A stretch of DNA of 40,792 nt from contig JAHBXX010000041.1 in assembly GCA_019636245.1 (NCBI GenBank), positions 1 to 40,792 on the forward strand, written 5' to 3'. The notes below the pieces were generated by a model, which saw only the letters and a list, made by a program, of their open reading frames with translations, did no database searches and was not told where the DNA came from. Shown here piece after piece: positions 29,873-37,256 of the stretch. Position 1 is the first letter of the stretch. Every line of letters starts with the position of its first letter. Made by a program: the position numbers and the translations under genes. Origin of the DNA: Planctomycetota bacterium. GTDB lineage: Bacteria > Planctomycetota > UBA1135 > UBA2386.

Positions 29873-30922
29873 ATGCACCTGCGATCCTGCCTCGCCATCG
29901 CGCTGTCCCTGCCGCTCGCCGCGCAGGAACCGGCCACGCCGCCGCCCGCGGCGCCGCACTTCCTGGTCCGCCGCTACCCGCAGGACCGCGACGTGCCGAT
30001 CGCCCAGGTGGGCGATCGCACGCTGACGCTCGGCGACCTCGTCGACCACCTCGACGCGCGGCACCACCCCGGCTTCCGCCAGGCCCTCGAGGCGCGGCCG
30101 GAGATCCAGCGCATGCTGCAGTCGGACCTGGTCGCGCCGTGGGTGCGGCACTTCGCCGACCTCGAGGCGCTGCGGCAGGCGTTCGGCCTTGCCATCGACG
30201 AGCCGAAGCTCGAGGCCGCGCAGAGCGCCGCGCTGAAGGAGAGCTTCCAGGGCTTCCTCGACACCTACGTCGCCGACCGCCGCGCCAACGGCCGTCCGAC
30301 CGAACTGTCGCAGCGGCTGGTGAACTCGCTGCTGGCCGACTTCCAGCTGCGCCAGGGCCTCGGCGCCGAGCTGCAGGGAATGCTCGACCACCTCGAGCCG
30401 GCCGACTACACGCGTACGCAGCTGCAGGAGTTCTTCCAGGCCAACGCGCGGGTGTTCGGCGGCCGCGTGACGCTGGCCCACATCCTGATCCAGCACCGCG
30501 ACGGCGGCACCGGCATCCTGCTGGCCGACGAGGGCTTCGCCCGCGCCAGCGCGCGGCTCGCCGACGTGCAGGCCCGGCTGCGCCCGGACGGCTCGAACTT
30601 CGAGGACGTGGCGCGCGGCTTCTCCGACGACACCAGGACGGCGAAGGAGGGCGGCGTGCTGAGCGGCGTGCTGCGCTTCGACGACCGGCTGCCGGCGCCG
30701 CTGTGCCGCGCCGCCTGGCTGCTGCGCGACGGCGACGTCAGCGACGTCGTCGAGACGCAGTACGGCTGGCACCTGGTGAAGCGCCTCGACTTCGCGCAGC
30801 AGGTGTTCATCCTGTTCACCGACGACGCGATCCCGACGATCCGCCAGGTCATGCACCGCTCGCGCCAGGAGGACCGGCTGTTCGCCGCCCGCGAACGGGC
30901 TCGGCTGCGGCTGCTGCTCTGA
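29873..30922 (+). CDS. Exported parvulin-type peptidyl-prolyl isomerase
   Basis: A 349-residue protein with a signal peptide (LRSCLAIALSLPLAAQ, cut near residue 17), a helical chaperone-like arm at about 45-190, and a PpiC/rotamase domain at about 198-305 (RVTLAHILIQH, FEDVARGFSDD, GGVLSGVLRF, DVVETQYGWHLVK). It is similar in layout to PrsA/SurA-type folding factors and should help folding of exported proteins in the periplasm. The strand, stop and length are clear. It is divergent from the galactokinase operon across 284 bases and convergent with the DUF1294 gene, their stops abutting in a TGATCA. Confidence 0.9.
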   Translation: MHLRSCLAIALSLPLAAQEPATPPPAAPHFLVRRYPQDRDVPIAQVGDRTLTLGDLVDHLDARHHPGFRQALEARPEIQRMLQSDLVAPWVRHFADLEALRQAFGLAIDEPKLEAAQSAALKESFQGFLDTYVADRRANGRPTELSQRLVNSLLADFQLRQGLGAELQGMLDHLEPADYTRTQLQEFFQANARVFGGRVTLAHILIQHRDGGTGILLADEGFARASARLADVQARLRPDGSNFEDVARGFSDDTRTAKEGGVLSGVLRFDDRLPAPLCRAAWLLRDGDVSDVVETQYGWHLVKRLDFAQQVFILFTDDAIPTIRQVMHRSRQEDRLFAARERARLRLLL

Positions 30923-31204
30923 TCAGCGGCCGAGCTGCTGCCACGTCCACCAGACCAGCAGCCAGGTCGGGTTGACGAGCGTCCACAGCACCGCCCAGCG
31001 CCGGAACGGCTGCTTCACCGTCTTGTGGCGGAACCAGGCCGTCGCCAGCCAGGCGCCGAGCCAGCCGCCGATGGCGATGCACCAGAGCAGGGTGCGTTCG
31101 CGCACCCGCCGCCCGCCGCCGCGGCTGCGCCACTTGTCGAAGCCGAACAGCAGCAGCGTGGCGACGTTCCAGCCGGCCCACAGCGCCCAGACGAGCTGAA
31201 GCAT
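30923..31204 (-). CDS. DUF1294 family small membrane protein
   Basis: A 93-residue protein with three or four hydrophobic segments: LVWALWAGWNVATLLLFGFDKWRS, LLWCIAIGGWLGAWLATAWF and AVLWTLVNPTWLLVWW in pieces. The conserved FGFDK-x2-S/A and GGWLGAW-x8-HK patterns are those of DUF1294. The role is unknown; relatives are often fused to cold-shock domains, but no such domain is present here. Length is normal for the stand-alone form. It is divergent from the threonine ammonia-lyase gene (92 bases). Confidence 0.85.
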   Translation of the reverse strand: MLQLVWALWAGWNVATLLLFGFDKWRSRGGGRRVRERTLLWCIAIGGWLGAWLATAWFRHKTVKQPFRRWAVLWTLVNPTWLLVWWTWQQLGR

Positions 31205-31280
31205 GCGGCGATGATGCGCCGCCGCCCGGCGCCGGGCAACGCGCGGCGGCCGCCGGTTTCGCCGGCCCCGCTCCCCTTGC

Positions 31281-31286
31281 TACGCT
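31281..31286 (+). promoter_or_regulatory. Candidate -10 element close to the threonine ammonia-lyase start
   Basis: TACGCT ends 10 bases before the ATG at 31297. If it is the -10 element, the transcript would begin within about 4 bases of the start codon (near-leaderless). No Shine-Dalgarno is visible, which agrees. Confidence 0.35.
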
Positions 31287-31296
31287 GCCGCGCCGC

Positions 31297-32505
31297 ATGC
31301 AGGTCACCCCCCAGGACGTCGCCGACGCCGCCACGGCGATCCAAAGCCACGTGCTGCGCACGCCGCTCGTCGCCTCGCCGCGGCTCGGCGAACTGCTCGG
31401 CACGCGGCTGTGGCTGAAGCTCGAGAACCTGCAGCACACCGGCTCGTTCAAGGACCGCGGCAGCTGCCTGAAGCTGCAGCGGCTGGCGCAGCAGCCGGAG
31501 CCGCCGTCGGGCGTCGTCGCCGCCTCCGCCGGCAACCATGCGCAGGGCGTCGCTCACCACGGGCGCCGGCTCGGCCTGCCGGTGGTGATCGTGATGCCGC
31601 AGACGACGCCGTTCGCGAAGGTGGAGCGCACCGAGGCGCTCGGCGCCGAGGTGCTGCTGCGCGGCGAGTCCGTCGCCGAGTCGACGACGTTCGCGCAGGA
31701 ACTGGCGCGCGAACGCAACCTCGCCTTCGTGCACCCGTACGACGATCCGGTGGTCGTCGCCGGCCAGGGCACGATCGCGATCGAGATGCTCGAGGACCGG
31801 CCCGAGCTGGACACGCTGGTGGTGCCGATCGGCGGCGGCGGCCTGTGCGCCGGCATCGCCGTCTGGGCCAAGCACGTGAACCCACGCCTCCGGGTGATCG
31901 GCGTGCAGACCGAGCTGTGCCCGGCGATGCGCGCGCGACTGCGCGGCGAACCGCCCCCGGTGCTGCGCACGCACACGCTGGCCGACGGCATCGCGGTGAA
32001 GAACCCGGGCGTCGTCACCAGCGAGATCCTGGCGCAGCTGCTCGACGACCTGCTGCTGGTCGACGAGACCGACATCGAGACGGCGGTGCAGCTGCTCGCC
32101 GCGCAGCAGAAGGTCGTCGCCGAGGGCGCCGGCGCCGCCGGCATCGCGGCGATGCTGCGCCATCCGGCCGTGTTCGCCAACCGCGATGTCGGCGCCGTGA
32201 TCTGCGGCGGCAACATCGACCGCCGCATGCTGTCGACGGTGCTGCTGCGCGGCCTGCAGCGCGACGGCAAGATCGCCAAGCTGCGCATCTCGATCCAGGA
32301 CGTGCCCGGCGTGCTGGCGCGCGTCACGCAGATGATCGGCGCCGCCGGCGCCGACATCATCGACATCGAGCACCAGCGCCTGTTCAACAACCTGGCCCCG
32401 CGCCAGGCCGAACTCGACGTCGTGATGGAGACGCGCGGCCGGGCGCACGTCGACCGGATCCTGCTGACGCTCGAGGCGGCGGGGTTCCCAGCGCGCGCGC
32501 TCTAG
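31297..32505 (+). CDS. ilvA: Threonine ammonia-lyase (threonine dehydratase) with ACT-like domain
   Basis: A 402-residue fold-type II PLP enzyme. Lys52 in the motif GSFKDRG binds PLP, and GGGGL at 179-183 holds its phosphate; ASAGNHAQGVA is the substrate loop. The C-terminal 75 residues (ISIQDVPGVLARVTQMIGAAGADIIDIEHQR, in parts) form an ACT domain of the degradative/short (about 400-residue) type. It converts threonine to 2-oxobutanoate and ammonia, feeding isoleucine synthesis or catabolism. Serine dehydratase activity is possible. It is encoded alone, and its stop overlaps the stop of the convergent repeat-protein gene within TCTAGA. Confidence 0.93.
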   Translation: MQVTPQDVADAATAIQSHVLRTPLVASPRLGELLGTRLWLKLENLQHTGSFKDRGSCLKLQRLAQQPEPPSGVVAASAGNHAQGVAHHGRRLGLPVVIVMPQTTPFAKVERTEALGAEVLLRGESVAESTTFAQELARERNLAFVHPYDDPVVVAGQGTIAIEMLEDRPELDTLVVPIGGGGLCAGIAVWAKHVNPRLRVIGVQTELCPAMRARLRGEPPPVLRTHTLADGIAVKNPGVVTSEILAQLLDDLLLVDETDIETAVQLLAAQQKVVAEGAGAAGIAAMLRHPAVFANRDVGAVICGGNIDRRMLSTVLLRGLQRDGKIAKLRISIQDVPGVLARVTQMIGAAGADIIDIEHQRLFNNLAPRQAELDVVMETRGRAHVDRILLTLEAAGFPARAL

Positions 32506-35036
32506 AACTCGCCGGCCTGCAGCTGCAGCGCGTTGGTCGCTGTGATCGCCACGAAGGCGAGGCGGGCATCGACCTCGAACGGGATCATCTGGTGGTGGAA
32601 CGCCGTGCCGACCAGCGGCGGCGCGCTCGGCAGGAAGAGCGCCGACGTCGCGGTGCCATCGGTCGCCACCAGCAGATCCAGGATCAGCGGGTCGACGAGC
32701 AGGTCGCAGCCGGGCTGGCCTTCGGCGAACAGCGACGCCAGCGGCAGCACGCCCTGGGCGACCGGTACGAGCCCCGTCATGGCGACGACGAACGCCGGGC
32801 TCGGCAGGCCGGTGCCGAGGGCGCGGAAGGTGCTGTCGACCCACGGCAGCGTCGCCGCCACGAGGGTGCTGGCGCCGCCCGAACCGGCGCAACCGAGGCC
32901 GATCGGCGCGGCGGTCGCGGGGCAGATCGACACGTAGCGGGCGAAGAACGCCGACGCCTGGCCGGCGACCGCCGTGAACGCGCCGCCCACGGCGAGCGCG
33001 CCCGCCGGCTGCAGGGCCATGGCCAGCACCTGGCCAGCGGCCATGCCGATCGTCGACCAGGCCGAGCCGTCCCAGCGCGCGATGCGCGCCGACGGCTGGC
33101 CGGGCACCGTGCCGCCGAAGTCGTAGTCGGTGGCGACGAGGTCGCCATTGGGCAGCACGGCCAGCGCCGCCACGCCGACCCCGAACGGGAACGGCGGCAC
33201 GTCGAGCGGCGACCACGCCGCGCCGTCCCAGCGCGCGACCCGCCACGCGGCCGCACCGCCCGCGGTCGTGAAGTCGCCCCCGGCCACCAGGTCGCCGTTC
33301 GGCAGCACCGCCAGCGCCCCCACCGGGCCGTCGAGTCCGGCGCCGAGCGGCGACCAGGCGAGGCCGTCCCAGCGCGCGATCCGGGCGGCGGCGACGAAGC
33401 CCGCGGTCGTGAAGTCGCCGGCGGCGACCAGGTCGCCGTTCGGCAGCACCGCGAGCGCCCGCACCGGCCCGTCCATGCCGCCGCCGACCGCCGACCAGGC
33501 GAGGCCGTCCCAGCGCGCGATCCGGCCCGCCGGGGCGCCGTCGGCAGTGGCGAAGGCGCCGCCGGCGAGGACCTCGCCGGTCACCAGCACGGCCAGGGCG
33601 TACACCGGCCCGTCCATGCCGCCGCCGAGCGGCGACCAGGCCGCACCATCCCACTGCGCGATGCGCGCCGCCGGGGCGCCGCCCGCGGTCGCGAACGCGC
33701 CGCCGGCTAGGATCTCGCCGCCCGGCAGCCGGCCGAGCGCGTGCACGGCGCCATCGAGGCCGCTGCCGAGGCTCGACCAGGCGAGGCCGTCCCAGCGCGC
33801 GATGGCCGCGGCCGCCGTGGCGCCAGCCTGGCGGAAGACGCCGCCGGCGACGAGGTCGCCGTCGGGCAACGCCAGCAGCGCCATCACCTCGGCGTCGAGG
33901 CCGGGGCCGGGCAGCCGCCAAGCGGTTCCGTCCCAGAGCTGCAGCGACGCGCCGGTCGCGCTGACGCCGGGGAAGTAGCCGTCGGCCGCGGCCGCGGCGA
34001 TGGCGCCGCCGGGCAGCACGAGGCAGCGCACGACCTCGAGGTCGGGGCCGTCGGCGAAGGTCGACCACAGCGCTCCGTCCCAGCGCGCGACGCCGTTCGC
34101 CGGCTGACCGCCGGCGGTGGCGAACGCGCCGGCGGCGAGCAGGTCGCCGCCCGGCAGCAGGGCCAGCGTGTGCACCGGTGCATCGGCACCGGCGCCGAGC
34201 GCCGCCCAGCCGGCGCCAGCCCAGCGCGCGACGTTCGCCACGGCGATCCCGCCGGCATCGGCGAACGCGCCCCCGGCGATCAGGTCGCCACTCGACGTCA
34301 CCACGAGCGCCTGCACGGCACCGTCGGTGCCGCCATCGACCGGCGCCCAGCCCGCACCATCCCATTGCGCGATGTTGGCCGCCGCAGCGCCGCCGGCCTG
34401 GGTGAAGGCGCCGCCGGCGACCAGCGTGCCGCCCGGCAGCACCGCCAGCGCGTGCACCGGGCCGTCGATGCCGCCGCTGAGCGCCGTCCACGCGATGCCA
34501 TCCCAGCGCGCGACCCGCGCCGCGGCCACGCCGTCGATCAGCGAGAAGTCGCCGGCGGCGACCAGGTCGCCGTTCGGCAGCACCGCGAGCGCCAGCACCG
34601 GACCGTCGGCGGCGCCGCCGAGCGGTGTGAAGGCGAGGCCGTCCCAGCGCACGACGGGTGCGGCGCCGCGGGCGAAGGCCTGGTCGCCGTTCGGCAGCGT
34701 CACCTGCGCGGTCACGCCGACGAGTTCGCCGGGCGCGCCGCCCGACCAGGCGGCCGTGGCGGGGTCGTAGAGGGCCCGCTCGGGGACGAACGTGCTGCCG
34801 GCGAGGTCGAAGCGGCCCGCCACGGCGAGCACCGGCGCCGCCGGACCACCGGCGTCCACGTCCCAGGCCGCGAGGGAGACGATCGAGGTCGGCAACCGCG
34901 ATGCGTTCGGACCCGCGACGCCAGGATAGCCGCCGCCGGACTGCCACTCGGCGCACTGCGCCGGCAGCGGCACCGCCGCGGCGAGGGCCAGCGACCACCA
35001 AGCACCGCGAACACCGCCTACGCGCATCGACGTCAT
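32502..35036 (-). CDS. Secreted tandem-repeat (delta-60/propeller-like) protein with phylum-typical C-terminal domain
   Basis: An 844-residue exported protein. The signal peptide is GAWWSLALAAAVPLPAQC. Residues of about 130-690 are some 12 tandem units of 47 residues with consensus ARWDG-AWSPLG-G-DGPV-ALAVLPNGDLVAGGDF-TAGG, resembling delta-60 repeats; a beta-propeller or solenoid is expected. The last ~150 residues (from LGCAGSGGASTL to IPFEVDARLAFVAITATN) match a domain I associate with the ends of many secreted Planctomycetota proteins, perhaps for sorting or adhesion. A Shine-Dalgarno (GGTGGAG) just before the ATG at 35036 supports this start over a second ATG at 35027. Function is unknown; surface structure or binding is most likely. 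Confidence 0.85.
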   Translation of the reverse strand: MTSMRVGGVRGAWWSLALAAAVPLPAQCAEWQSGGGYPGVAGPNASRLPTSIVSLAAWDVDAGGPAAPVLAVAGRFDLAGSTFVPERALYDPATAAWSGGAPGELVGVTAQVTLPNGDQAFARGAAPVVRWDGLAFTPLGGAADGPVLALAVLPNGDLVAAGDFSLIDGVAAARVARWDGIAWTALSGGIDGPVHALAVLPGGTLVAGGAFTQAGGAAAANIAQWDGAGWAPVDGGTDGAVQALVVTSSGDLIAGGAFADAGGIAVANVARWAGAGWAALGAGADAPVHTLALLPGGDLLAAGAFATAGGQPANGVARWDGALWSTFADGPDLEVVRCLVLPGGAIAAAAADGYFPGVSATGASLQLWDGTAWRLPGPGLDAEVMALLALPDGDLVAGGVFRQAGATAAAAIARWDGLAWSSLGSGLDGAVHALGRLPGGEILAGGAFATAGGAPAARIAQWDGAAWSPLGGGMDGPVYALAVLVTGEVLAGGAFATADGAPAGRIARWDGLAWSAVGGGMDGPVRALAVLPNGDLVAAGDFTTAGFVAAARIARWDGLAWSPLGAGLDGPVGALAVLPNGDLVAGGDFTTAGGAAAWRVARWDGAAWSPLDVPPFPFGVGVAALAVLPNGDLVATDYDFGGTVPGQPSARIARWDGSAWSTIGMAAGQVLAMALQPAGALAVGGAFTAVAGQASAFFARYVSICPATAAPIGLGCAGSGGASTLVAATLPWVDSTFRALGTGLPSPAFVVAMTGLVPVAQGVLPLASLFAEGQPGCDLLVDPLILDLLVATDGTATSALFLPSAPPLVGTAFHHQMIPFEVDARLAFVAITATNALQLQAGEF
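33060..34660. repeat. Coding tandem repeat of 141 bp (47 codons)
   Basis: Copies of a block containing GCCGTCCCAGCGCGCGAT recur every 141 bases, for example at 33361, 33502, 33643 and onward. Copies differ mostly by substitutions that keep the protein pattern. This is internal duplication in the secreted protein gene, not a CRISPR array. Confidence 0.85.
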
Positions 35037-35243
35037 GGACTCCACCTGCGACTGCGGCTCGCGGTCGCATGTACCGCGCCGCAGACTCCAGACGCGCCAC
35101 TCTACTGCGGCCTGTGGCGGCGCGAAGCAGGGGAATGGAAGGGGCCGGCGCCGCCATGCGCTGCGGCGGATCGACCAGGTTCGCCCGCCGCTGGACACCG
35201 GCCTCGCCACGGGCAGGCTTCCCGCGTGCGCCACGAGGACGCC

Positions 35244-37256
35244 ATGGCCGACGCCGTCGCCAGCGAGCGCTGGGCCGCGGTGCGCCGCTGGGTGCGCGGC
35301 GTCGTCGCGGCCCGGCTCGACCGGGCGCTGGCGGACGAACTGCTGCCGGCCACCGCGGCCGAAGCGGCGGCGCCGCCGCTGGCCCTCCCCCCACCGTCTT
35401 CCTTCGCCTCCCTGGCCGCAGGCTACGCCGACCTGCTGCCGGCCGCGCACCGCAAGCAGCGCGGGGCCTGGTTCACGACGCCGGCGCTGACCGACCCGAC
35501 GGCGGCACGAACCCTGGCGCCGCTGCGGGGAAGCGGGCCCCGCGCCCTGGCGATCGCCGATCCCGCGGTCGGCGGCGGTGCGTTCCTGCTGGCGGCCCAC
35601 CGGCAGCTGGTCGCCGCCGGGATGCGGCCGCGCGACGCCGTCGCCTGCCTGCACGGCACCGACAGCGACGCGACCGCGGCGACGCTGGCGGCGCTGGCGC
35701 TGTGGGAAGCGTGCGGCGACGACGCCCCGGATCCGCGGACGATCGCCGCACGGGTGCGGCCGGGCGACGGGCTGCGCGACCTGAGCGACGGCGCCTTCGA
35801 CGCCGTGCTGACCAATCCGCCGTGGGAGACCCTGCAGGGCGACCGGGAGACCGCGGCGCGGGTCGCGGCGCTGCGGCCGCGGTTCCATCATCAGGGCCGG
35901 GGCAAGCTCTACACCTACCGCCTGTTCGTCGAGCGCGCGCACCGGCTGCTGCGGGCCGGTGGCCGCTTCGGTCTGCTGGTGCCGGCGAGCCTGTGGTTCG
36001 ACCGCGACGCCGAGCCGCTGCGGCGGCTGCTGCTGGACGACTGCGCGTGGGAGTGGCTCTACGGGTTCGAGAACACGCGCCGGCTGTTCCCGATCGACGG
36101 CCGCTACCGCTTCGCGGCGATCGTCGGCCGCAAGGGCGGCCGCACGGAAGCGGTGCGCGTCGCCTTCGGCGGTACCGATCCGGCGGCGTGGGCGGACCCG
36201 GCGCCGGTGCATGCCACCTACGGCCGCGACGAGCTGCGCGCGCTGAGCCCGGCGTCGGGCGCCTTCGTCGAGGTCGAAGACGCGCGCGACCTCGAGGTGC
36301 TGCGGCGGCTGCACGCGCACGGCCGGCCGCTGCTCGGCACGGACGGACGGTTCGCCTGGCGGCAGGGCGACTTCAACATGACGGCCGACCGCGACGCGTT
36401 CGTGCCGCGGGCCGAAGCCGAGGGCACCGGCTACCGCCGCGGCGCGGATGCGGTGTGGCGGCGCGCGGGCGCGCCCGACCTGCTGCCGCTCCACCAGGGC
36501 GCGATGCTCTACGACCTGCACCCGAACGCCGGGGCGCACCGCGCGGGCACCGGCCACGCGACGCAATGGGAGGCGCCGGCATCGCTCGCCGACCTGCGGC
36601 CGGCCTACCTCGTCGACGCCGCGGCCTGGCGGCGCGGCGCGGCCGGCCGTCCGCCGGCGCGCATCGCGCTGCGGGCGCTGTCGAACGCGACCAACGAACG
36701 CACCGCCATCGCGTGCCTGCTGCCCGACGTGCCGTGCGGCAACTCGCTCGGCGTGCTGACGCCGCGCGGCACGCCGCGCGCGCCGCTGCGGCGCCTGGCC
36801 GCCGGCGCCGCGGTGCTGGCCGCGCTGGCGTTCGACTGGGCGCTGCGCCTGCGCCTGGCCGGCACCAACCTGAACCGCTTCGTGCTCGAGGACTGCGTCG
36901 TGCCGCGGCTGGACGACGCGGCCGAAGCCGAGCTGGCCGTGCTGGCGCTGCGGCTGTGCGCCGTGCTGCCGTGGCACGGCCCGCTGTGGGCCCTCGCCGC
37001 GGCCGAGGGGTGGTGCGACGCGGCGCAACCGGCGACGGACCCTGGCGAACGCCGTGCGCTGGCGACCGCGATCGACGTGCGGGTCGGCCGCGCGTTCGGC
37101 CTTGGTCCCGACGCCGTGGCCTGGATCGTGCGCGGCTGCGACCTGCCCCGGCCGGCCAACACCCATCGCAAGGGCTTCTGGCGGGTCGACCGGGACCTGC
37201 CGCCGGCGCACCGGCGGCCGGTGCGCTGGCGCCGCGCCGTCGAGGCCGGCGGCTGA
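35244..37256 (+). CDS. N6-adenine DNA methyltransferase (Eco57I/type IIG-like), no nuclease domain seen
   Basis: A 670-residue class I SAM-dependent DNA methylase. Motif X-like RGAWFTTPALTDPTAA precedes motif I (ADPAVGGGAF, 105-114) and motif IV NPPWE (191-195), the gamma-order seen in Eco57I-type N6-adenine enzymes. YTYRLFVERAHRLLR-GGRFGLLVPASL continues the catalytic domain. The second half (about 300-600) would hold the target-recognition region; the end has THRKGFWRV. No PD-ExK nuclease or helicase motif is visible, so it may be an orphan methylase or a partner of a distant restriction gene. GAGGA lies 4 bases before the ATG at 35244, supporting that start. It is divergent from the repeat-protein gene and abuts the next gene's stop. 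Confidence 0.82.
   Translation: MADAVASERWAAVRRWVRGVVAARLDRALADELLPATAAEAAAPPLALPPPSSFASLAAGYADLLPAAHRKQRGAWFTTPALTDPTAARTLAPLRGSGPRALAIADPAVGGGAFLLAAHRQLVAAGMRPRDAVACLHGTDSDATAATLAALALWEACGDDAPDPRTIAARVRPGDGLRDLSDGAFDAVLTNPPWETLQGDRETAARVAALRPRFHHQGRGKLYTYRLFVERAHRLLRAGGRFGLLVPASLWFDRDAEPLRRLLLDDCAWEWLYGFENTRRLFPIDGRYRFAAIVGRKGGRTEAVRVAFGGTDPAAWADPAPVHATYGRDELRALSPASGAFVEVEDARDLEVLRRLHAHGRPLLGTDGRFAWRQGDFNMTADRDAFVPRAEAEGTGYRRGADAVWRRAGAPDLLPLHQGAMLYDLHPNAGAHRAGTGHATQWEAPASLADLRPAYLVDAAAWRRGAAGRPPARIALRALSNATNERTAIACLLPDVPCGNSLGVLTPRGTPRAPLRRLAAGAAVLAALAFDWALRLRLAGTNLNRFVLEDCVVPRLDDAAEAELAVLALRLCAVLPWHGPLWALAAAEGWCDAAQPATDPGERRALATAIDVRVGRAFGLGPDAVAWIVRGCDLPRPANTHRKGFWRVDRDLPPAHRRPVRWRRAVEAGG

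Noticed and set aside
33060..34660. Regular repeats that might be a CRISPR array
   Set aside because: The unit is 141 bp, whole codons, with no unique spacers; it encodes a 47-residue protein repeat.
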